Shown here: positions 31,832-36,583 of the stretch, piece by piece
Numbering within the stretch: the first letter of the stretch is position 1
Layout: each line of letters starts with the position of its first letter
Assembly (NCBI GenBank): GCA_013041765.1
Contig: JABDRL010000321.1
Location: 1-36,583 of the forward strand
Reading direction: 5' to 3'
From: Dactylosporangium sp.
Lineage (GTDB): Bacteria; Actinomycetota; Actinomycetes; Mycobacteriales; Micromonosporaceae
DNA length: 36,583 nt
The notes under the pieces: generated by a model
The model's input: only the letters and a program-made list of their open reading frames with translations
Database searches by the model: none
Told to the model about the DNA's origin: nothing
Made by a program: the position numbers and the translations under genes

Positions 31832-32047
31832 ATGAGGCTCGGCGGTGAATCCGTACTGAGCCAGATCGACAGGGACCGAGCGTCCGACAAACCGTCGTCT
31901 CAGCACGGTAGTCCGACCAGGACTGCGGACGCCGTGGTTCGCCTGCGAACCGAACATCCGGACATCACACCTGCCGAAATCTCCGCCCAACTCGGCGTGT
32001 CCAAGCGGCACGTCCGCCGGCTCATTGCCAGCCCCCGTGACTCTTGA
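31832..32047 (+). CDS. HTH tail of a DUF2637 protein, as a separate ORF
   Basis: 71 residues from ATG 31832, 12 bases after the DUF2637 stop. The C-terminal 40 residues (AVVRLRTEHPDITPAEISAQ, then LGVSKRHVRRLI) are the helix-turn-helix tail usually found at the end of DUF2637 proteins. Either the gene is split into two coupled ORFs, or an indel separated the tail. I see no strong ribosome binding site for this ATG. Confidence 0.65.
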   Translation: MRLGGESVLSQIDRDRASDKPSSQHGSPTRTADAVVRLRTEHPDITPAEISAQLGVSKRHVRRLIASPRDS

Positions 32048-32055
32048 CTGTATGT

Positions 32056-32089
32056 GCTGTGGCGCTAACAGCGAGGCCAGCGCCACAGC
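32056..32089. repeat. 11-bp perfect inverted repeat
   Basis: GCTGTGGCGCT and AGCGCCACAGC are separated by 12 nt, 9 bases after the HTH-tail stop. With no T tract it may be an operator, an origin element or a weak terminator. Confidence 0.6.
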
Positions 32090-32256
32090 GACCGAAAACT
32101 TCGTACAATGTCGAGCCGCCCCTCCAGAGTTGTCCATGAACGAGGGGAAGCGACCAATCTTCACGCAAGATCGCCTGACACGCTCATCGATCGGGGAGCA
32201 ACCGTCGTCGGCCGAGCAGTCGGAGTCGGACGGAACGTCGCCGCTCACCGGATCCG

Positions 32257-32285
32257 CCCGCCTTCGCGGTGCACTTGAAGGCGGG
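32257..32285. repeat. 9-bp perfect hairpin
   Basis: CCCGCCTTC and GAAGGCGGG enclose an 11-nt loop. It is followed by GGCGCCGG-rich sequence without a T run. Its function is unknown; it may be part of an origin or a small RNA. Confidence 0.5.
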
Positions 32286-32510
32286 CTGGCGCCGGACGTC
32301 CACCGTCCTCAGCAAAGTTTCATGATCATCTCAATCAACCGGAAGATCACCTGGGCCACGGACAGGTATCACACCACATCATCCACACCCATGACACGCC
32401 TCGTCGCCTGACGACGCCTGGGAGTCGACCGATCCTTCTGCCAACCATGGCGAGGTTTTACCATTGAAATTGCTCCTAACTGAGTCCTTGACCTGGGACT
32501 TCGGGGTAGC

Positions 32511-32546
32511 GGGTGGGTGGTCGTAGGCGCGACCACCCACCCTTTT
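32511..32546 (+). terminator. Strong rho-independent terminator with no gene upstream
   Basis: A perfect 13-bp stem GGGTGGGTGGTCG/CGACCACCCACCC has a 6-nt loop and a TTTT run. The nearest plus-strand CDS ends 460 bases upstream, so it probably ends an untranslated RNA or a long 3' UTR. Confidence 0.85.
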
Positions 32547-32649
32547 GTGACTGTTTGCACTGACTCGCGGAGCCAGCCCGACCCTCTTCAGCCCGGCACT
32601 GCGCTCGGCAGATTTCATGGTTTCAGCCAAATATCTGCTGGTCAAACGC

Positions 32650-32678
32650 TTGACCCCTACCTTGCCTGCGGATTCATA
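32650..32678 (+). promoter_or_regulatory. Candidate promoter for the replication-like gene
   Basis: TTGACC (32650-32655) and TTCATA (32673-32678) are separated by 17 bases, about 165 bases upstream of the ATG at 32843. Spacing is ideal, but the -10 is weak. Confidence 0.4.
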
Positions 32679-32842
32679 AGACGCTAATGGCGTGGTTAGG
32701 TCGGTATCATGGCGGAGTTATCGAACGTCAGTAGCGGTGTATTATCGAGATTGCTGCGGAAACTTATTAGGAAAGAACTGCTAGACCCCCAGACCCCCGT
32801 GACCCCCGGACCGCCTGTTTCCCCGCAACAAAGGTTGATCGA

Positions 32843-33613
32843 ATGTCAAAACCATCTACCGTGGAGCCGACCACCGAGGGCCGACGCCGCCTGCGCCGGC
32901 TAGTCGAGCGCTCGAAGCGCACGAGCGGCGTACAGTTTCCGCCCGCGTTCCTTCGAGATGACTCGCTCTCCACGACCCCGCCTCTCGCCAACATGCTGCG
33001 CGGCGGACGGGGCGGAGAGGTGAAATTGAAGCTGTACCTGACCATGACCATGCTCGCCGCACGACCACCACACGACATCAGATCCATCCCGGCACGAACC
33101 TGGGCAGAGGTACTAGCGCTGCCCGATCCAGAGGTCAACGGCGCTCGGCGGGTCGCCGACGCCCTCAACTGGCTCCAGCAATCGCGTCTGATCAGGCTGG
33201 ACAGTCGCCAAGGCATGCCCAAAGACGTCACCCTCCTGAGCCCATCCGGAACCGGCACGGCATACAGCTGGCGCGGCGCATGGTATGTGCGCGTTCCTCT
33301 TGGCTTCTGGCAGAATGAGTGGATCTACCGGCTCTCCGGCACTGCAGTCGGATTCCTGCTCGTCCTGCGCGACATGCGAAGCAACAGGGCCGAGACAGAC
33401 CCACCCTGGCTCACAACGACGCAGAAGCAGCGGTACGGCTTTTCGGACGACACCTGGACACGAGCGACCAAGGAACTGCAGGACCACGGCCTATTGGTCA
33501 TACGCCGGAGACCGCAGGGTAAGGAATTTGACCATCGCCGCCTGCGCAACAGTTACTGGATCGACATCGATCGCTTGGACCAGCCCAACGAGCCGGCCGC
33601 GCAGGAAAGTTGA
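32843..33613 (+). CDS. Replication-initiator-like or conserved mobile-element protein
   Basis: 256 residues from ATG 32843, with AAGG eight bases upstream. Two winged-helix-like units are visible. The first has KLYLTMTMLAARPPHDI, IPARTWAEVLALPDPE and RRVADALNWLQQSRLIRLD. The second has LSGTAVGFLLVLRDM, LTTTQKQRYGFSDDTWTRAT and ELQDHGLLVIRR. Tandem winged helices with a basic N-terminus fit a plasmid or integrative-element replication or regulatory protein. I do not recognise a named family. It is alone on the plus strand, with convergent minus-strand genes to its right. Confidence 0.75.
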   Translation: MSKPSTVEPTTEGRRRLRRLVERSKRTSGVQFPPAFLRDDSLSTTPPLANMLRGGRGGEVKLKLYLTMTMLAARPPHDIRSIPARTWAEVLALPDPEVNGARRVADALNWLQQSRLIRLDSRQGMPKDVTLLSPSGTGTAYSWRGAWYVRVPLGFWQNEWIYRLSGTAVGFLLVLRDMRSNRAETDPPWLTTTQKQRYGFSDDTWTRATKELQDHGLLVIRRRPQGKEFDHRRLRNSYWIDIDRLDQPNEPAAQES

Positions 33614-33673
33614 TTCGCTGCGGGCCGAGAACCCCGACCAACCACGTCACCGCCCTCGGACGACGATGACAGC

Positions 33674-34222
33674 TTATGCGCGAGACCGCCGGGTCCATGG
33701 CTGAGGCGGGGGTGATGGTAGGAAATGCTCGTTCGGGTTGACGGGCGGCAGTCCGCGACCCACATCGATCAGCTCGGAGACCAGAACGGTCAGGTCTGGT
33801 TGCCAACTCCGGTCCTTGTCGATCCGTATGACGCTCTGGATGTGGTTGGTCAGCAGCAGGATCGGCCCGTTAGCACGCGCTACCAGGCTCCAGGTGTCAC
33901 CGTGGGCGGCAACCACCGTGCCCGCCGCTCCGGAGCGGGTCTGAACTTGGTCGTGGGATGGTTGGGAGCGGGCCAGGTCCCAGGCATCCGCGACCGCAGC
34001 CGCCAGTTCTGGGTCGTCGTCGATGTAGGTCAGGATCCAGGGCGTGGCCTGTCGCTGCCACGCCGCAGGTGGCAGGTCGCACAGCTCGGTTGCCAGCGTC
34101 GCCGCCAGCGCCCGCCGCGCCGCCTGCGCCCGTCGCACCTCGTCCGGCGCATGCCGCAGCGGGAAGTCGGCTGGCGTTCCGCTGGCTGGGGTCGGCTGGT
34201 CGCCGGGATCGTGGCCTTCCAC
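33674..34222 (-). CDS. Hypothetical mobile-element protein
   Basis: 182 residues from a GTG at 34222. The central part looks genuinely coding (ATELCDLPPAAWQRQATPWIL, DTWSLVARANGPILLLTNH, WQPDLTVLVSELIDVGRG) and the C-terminus is Pro/Arg-rich. No domain is recognised. It is the last gene of a minus-strand cluster of small proteins that extends to 35882. An upstream GGTGGGA is ten bases from the GTG, so the start is plausible but not certain. Confidence 0.65.
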   Translation of the reverse strand: MEGHDPGDQPTPASGTPADFPLRHAPDEVRRAQAARRALAATLATELCDLPPAAWQRQATPWILTYIDDDPELAAAVADAWDLARSQPSHDQVQTRSGAAGTVVAAHGDTWSLVARANGPILLLTNHIQSVIRIDKDRSWQPDLTVLVSELIDVGRGLPPVNPNEHFLPSPPPQPWTRRSRA

Positions 34223-34286
34223 GGCCGTAGCATCCCACCGGTGTGACCTGTTGTCCGAGGGCGACGGGCCGGGTTTCTGGTGCGGG

Positions 34287-34634
34287 CTACGGGTCGCGTT
34301 CGTAGCCGTAGCCGGCGGCGTTCATCGATCGACGGCGGCCGGTGATGTAGAAGCCCTGGTCATCGAAGTGCGGTTCGCCGGGTTGCAGCGGTGGCGTTCG
34401 CCGGTCGTGGGCGCTGGTCTCGCGCTGCCCGACAGCAGGTTCCGCGTCCGGATCTCCGCCAGCGGCCTGGAGCACGGCGACGGCGTTGGTGCTCGGCGCG
34501 CACGGGATCGGGTTGCCGCAGCAGCTGCACAGGCCGTTGCCGGCGTCGTGGTGCCGACGGAAGACCTCGATCGCCAGGCGGTGAGTCTGGCTACCGTACA
34601 GGTGCGGGATCAGCCCCTGGGCTCGCACGGCCAC
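34287..34634 (-). CDS. Small zinc-binding hypothetical protein
   Basis: 115 residues from a GTG at 34634 with GAGGG six bases upstream; an alternative ATG at 34664 lacks a ribosome binding site. A CxxC pair plus a third Cys (LCSCCGNPIPC) suggests a small zinc knuckle. Other features are LIPHLYGSQTHRLAIEVFRR and a C-terminus HFDDQGFYITGRRRSMN. The long frame extending to 35027 is a shadow in its upstream half. It overlaps the short WPC-motif ORF just upstream. Confidence 0.65.
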   Translation of the reverse strand: MAVRAQGLIPHLYGSQTHRLAIEVFRRHHDAGNGLCSCCGNPIPCAPSTNAVAVLQAAGGDPDAEPAVGQRETSAHDRRTPPLQPGEPHFDDQGFYITGRRRSMNAAGYGYERDP

Positions 34635-34708
34635 GCGCCGCCCTCGTGGTGGACCTGCGGCCATCGGCACCGGTCGTGCCGGAGGGAACCGGCGACTATC
34701 GGCGTCAT
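34610..34708 (-). CDS. 32-residue ORF with HxxC...WPC motif
   Basis: The ATG at 34708 overlaps the stop of the preceding gene (ATGA) and the frame ends at TGA 34610-34612. The peptide contains RHDRCRWPQVHHEGGAWPC, a Cys/His spacing and a WPC motif shared with the 130-residue protein at 35157-35549 (GGEWPCAEAR). Coupled spacing and the shared motif argue that it is a real small zinc-binding protein. Confidence 0.5.
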   Translation of the reverse strand: MTPIVAGSLRHDRCRWPQVHHEGGAWPCEPRG

Positions 34709-35160
34709 GCCGTGCCTCCCAACACCGGGAACTGGGCAAGCCAGGCCACAGCCGGCCGCGCACCGGTCGCCAACTGGGGGCGGATGGTCTGGACGTGGTC
34801 GGCCCAGGCGTCGATGATGACCTGCTCCTCGTCGGCTTCGGCGGGAAGCTGGTCCGGGGTGGGCAGGTGGTCAGTGACGGTCTGCTCGGTGAGGGCGAGG
34901 TAGTCCCAGCCGAACTGTTCCAGGGCGGTGAGGCTGCCCCGGTGCAGCCGCTGGTAGTGCTCGCGGGCGGCGATGGGCAGAGCCAGCCAGCAGGCGACCG
35001 CGTCGGCGACCAGCGCACCCCGGTCATCGGGTTCGGCCACGACCCCGGCGACCAGTGGGGCCAGGCTGAGGGCCAGCTCGGCGCGCAGGTGCAGGTGCTC
35101 GTATGCCTCCGGCTGCGTGGCTGCGTCGATCATGGATGGAGTGCCGCAGATTTGGGTCAT
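34705..35160 (-). CDS. Hypothetical helical protein
   Basis: 151 residues from the ATG at 35160, overlapping the upstream stop by 4 nt (ATGA). It is almost entirely helical and acidic: YEHLHLRAELALSLAPLVA, ADAVACWLALPIAAREHYQR, DEEQVIIDAWADHVQ, AVAWLAQFPVLGG. There are no transmembrane helices and no named domain. It belongs to the coupled minus-strand cluster of mobile-element genes. Confidence 0.75.
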   Translation of the reverse strand: MTQICGTPSMIDAATQPEAYEHLHLRAELALSLAPLVAGVVAEPDDRGALVADAVACWLALPIAAREHYQRLHRGSLTALEQFGWDYLALTEQTVTDHLPTPDQLPAEADEEQVIIDAWADHVQTIRPQLATGARPAVAWLAQFPVLGGTA

Positions 35161-35549
35161 GGTTGCCTCCGGTGCTGGTGTCGGCCGGCGCCGGCCTCGG
35201 GTGCTGGGCGGTGGGCGGTGGCGCGGATGTGGTCGCGCAGGTCGTCGCAGGGCACCAGCCTCGGCGGGATGCCGGGCACGACCGCGTGCATGCGGCTACC
35301 GCAGGCTCGACAGCACTCGCCGTGCTCGCGGGTCCACTTGACGAACCGCCGGTGCAGGCTGGCGGGGTTGACCAGTTGAAGGTCGTCGGCGGCCGTGGCT
35401 TGCAGTCTGGCCATCTGCCGGGACAGTTCGTCGCGGTCGTCGAAGGCTGCGACCAGCCGCGCGCGGGCTTCGGCGCACGGCCATTCGCCGCCGTCGGTCA
35501 GGCAGCGCCAGGACGGCCGGGCCGCGCGGTGCTCGTTGTCGGTGACCAC
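35157..35549 (-). CDS. Small Cys-rich hypothetical protein
   Basis: 130 residues from a GTG at 35549, with GAGAGGA about nine bases upstream. The N-terminal motif WRCLTDGGEWPCAEARARL and the later GECCRACGSRMH are likely zinc-binding clusters of the type common in actinomycete integrative elements. It is coupled to the downstream helical protein by an ATGA overlap. Its function is not known. Confidence 0.72.
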   Translation of the reverse strand: MVTDNEHRAARPSWRCLTDGGEWPCAEARARLVAAFDDRDELSRQMARLQATAADDLQLVNPASLHRRFVKWTREHGECCRACGSRMHAVVPGIPPRLVPCDDLRDHIRATAHRPAPEAGAGRHQHRRQP

Positions 35550-35687
35550 CCGAAGGTTCCTCTCGGCGGTGTCGTTGAAGTGAGGTAGGCACTCTCAGCG
35601 GCCAGCGCCGGATGGCGTGTCGCCGGACCGGCGGCTCGCCTGCCGAATAGGACGGCCCTGACCAGATCCGGTTCGGCGGAGCGCCGG

Positions 35688-35882
35688 TCAGGTCCGGGCC
35701 AGATCCCCCGGCCGCTCGGTCGGTACCTGCACCCAGGGGATGGCCAGCAGCCGGGGACAGTGCGACCTGGTGATCAGTGCCCCGCACTCGGGGCACCAGT
35801 GCTGCGAGCGTTTGAAGGTCGCGAACCCGGCGACGAAGCCGACCAGAGCGGCCAGCACGGCGACCAGTGCGTAGCCCAACAT
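35688..35882 (-). CDS. Single-pass membrane protein with zinc-ribbon tail
   Basis: 64 residues from the ATG at 35882, with GGAGGTGG six bases upstream. One N-terminal transmembrane helix (YALVAVLAALVGFVAGFA) is followed by CPECGAL and SHC. The longer frame to 36269 is a shadow of the divergent Nudix gene. Small proteins of this kind accompany transfer genes in actinomycete elements. Confidence 0.75.
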   Translation of the reverse strand: MLGYALVAVLAALVGFVAGFATFKRSQHWCPECGALITRSHCPRLLAIPWVQVPTERPGDLART

Positions 35883-36057
35883 GTGCCACCTCCGGCAGAT
35901 TCCGCGTCCACGGTGGTCGACGCCGGTCGGCGACGGCCATGGATGGGAAGCCTGGCCGTACTCCAGCAGGTCAGACAGCCGACAGGCGTTCGCCGGTGTC
36001 AGCCGACAGCAGTCACGCCCCGGGATGCGCCGGGCTGGTGGCATAGGGTGGCTGGCC

Positions 36058-36583
36058 ATGGGCACCCAGGCGCGACGAGCCAGCGAGTGGACCATCCACG
36101 GCGAGCGCATCGTCGACGACACGCGACGCGCCGTACTGAGCATCGCCGACGTCGAACTGCCCGACGGGGTGCGCTTCGAGCAGTACGTGCTGCGGGTGCC
36201 GGCGGCGGCGATGGTCGTGGTGCTCGACGACGCCGAGCGGGTGCTGATGATGTGGCGCCACCGGTTCATCGTCGATCGGTGGGTGTGGGAGCTGCCCGGC
36301 GGCTACCTCGACCCGGGCGAGGACCCCGCCGCATGCACCGCCCGGGAGGTCGAGGAGGAGACCGGCTGGCGCCCCCGCAGCATGCGGCAGCTATTGACCT
36401 TCCAGCCGATGGTCGGCACCATCGACCAGCCCAACATCATCTACCTCGCCCGGGGTGCCGACCGCACCAGCACGAGCGTCGACATCAACGAGGCCGAGCG
36501 CATCGGCTGGATCCCGCTCGCCGAGGTGCAGCAGCGCATCGCAGACGGGGAGATTGTCGGCGCCGGCTCGGTCGCCGGCCTGC
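36058..36583 (+). CDS. Nudix hydrolase, ADP-ribose-pyrophosphatase-like (3' end beyond window)
   Basis: The frame is open from ATG 36058 to the right edge (at least 175 codons). The Nudix box is intact: GGYLDPGEDPAA, then REVEEETGW. A leading beta-rich region (DVELPDGVRFEQYVLRV) is typical of ADP-sugar pyrophosphatases. Nudix genes are common cargo of actinomycete integrative elements, which fits the neighbours. There is no clear Shine-Dalgarno sequence, but a TA-containing box (CATAGGGT) 8-15 bases upstream may allow near-leaderless transcription. It is divergent from the small membrane protein gene. Confidence 0.9.
   Translation, partial: MGTQARRASEWTIHGERIVDDTRRAVLSIADVELPDGVRFEQYVLRVPAAAMVVVLDDAERVLMMWRHRFIVDRWVWELPGGYLDPGEDPAACTAREVEEETGWRPRSMRQLLTFQPMVGTIDQPNIIYLARGADRTSTSVDINEAERIGWIPLAEVQQRIADGEIVGAGSVAGL

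Larger units (their letters stand above)
32048..32842. other. ~800-bp noncoding region rich in inverted repeats
   Basis: I see no convincing gene. The region contains an 11-bp inverted repeat (32056-32089), a 9-bp hairpin (32257-32285), a strong terminator (32511-32546) and a promoter-like pair at 32650-32678. It lies between transfer and replication-type genes and could hold a replication origin or small RNAs. Confidence 0.55.

Noticed and set aside
31139-32248. 369-codon minus-strand frame over the DUF2637 region
   Set aside because: It overlaps three plausible plus-strand genes and an inverted-repeat region, and has shadow-type composition.
32709-32903. 64-codon plus-strand ORF before the replication-like gene
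   Set aside because: It overlaps the better-supported ATG at 32843 in another frame and has no ribosome binding site; only its first 20 residues look protein-like.

Overview
The window is high-GC DNA (roughly 70% by eye), with GTG starts, strong GGAGG-type ribosome binding sites and actinobacterial families throughout: SAV_2336, Trypco1, DUF2637 and a GH9-CBM2 cellulase. I read it as a filamentous actinomycete chromosome or a large integrated element, and I do not assign a genus.

Left part, minus strand. (1) Positions 1-7586 hold a tightly coupled four-gene operon: Trypco1 small protein, trypsin-like protease with a VMAP-C-type tail, MoxR AAA+ ATPase, and a giant SAV_2336/vWA-like protein fused to a calcineurin-like domain and a STAND/NACHT NTPase. 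The last gene runs off the left edge. This composition matches the predicted NTP-dependent vWA-MoxR-VMAP conflict systems. (2) Positions 7987-12677 hold an RNA-repair operon: an RNA ligase fused to a P-loop kinase, then a four-domain protein (MJ1316/DUF504, EEP phosphatase, 2H phosphoesterase, nucleotidyltransferase). (3) 12796-16371 is a single-chain ABC exporter with one degenerate ATPase half. (4) 16574-19018 is a secreted GH9-CBM3c-CBM2 cellulase.

Middle part. A Nudix hydrolase (19268-19729) and a 46-codon ORF with its own promoter and terminator lead into a dense tRNA array (20064-21949) of about 15 tRNAs or tRNA-like genes, all on the plus strand and interrupted by one HNH endonuclease. 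Several are structurally odd: two Leu-anticodon tRNAs lack the long variable arm, the Phe tRNA has an 8-nt anticodon loop, the Val tRNA has C33, and others have shortened D arms. The array ends in fused gene fragments, including an ISAzo13-type transposase piece.

Right part. A minus-strand Rhs/YD-repeat polymorphic toxin locus (22954-30948) has a 5'-truncated, frameshifted core but an apparently intact HINT-toxin tip with its immunity gene. An orphan second toxin tip plus immunity gene follows, joined by a repeated HINT-end sequence. From 31032 to the right edge lie genes typical of actinomycete integrative/conjugative elements or plasmids: a DUF2637 SpdB-like membrane protein whose C-terminal tail is split off, a replication-initiator-like protein, several small zinc-binding hypothetical proteins and a second Nudix hydrolase cut by the right edge.

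The theme is conflict and RNA biology: an NTPase/protease defence-like operon, an RNA end-healing and sealing operon, a noncanonical tRNA array and a toxin reservoir on one accessory stretch. A functional link between the RNA-repair operon and the tRNA array is my inference only.
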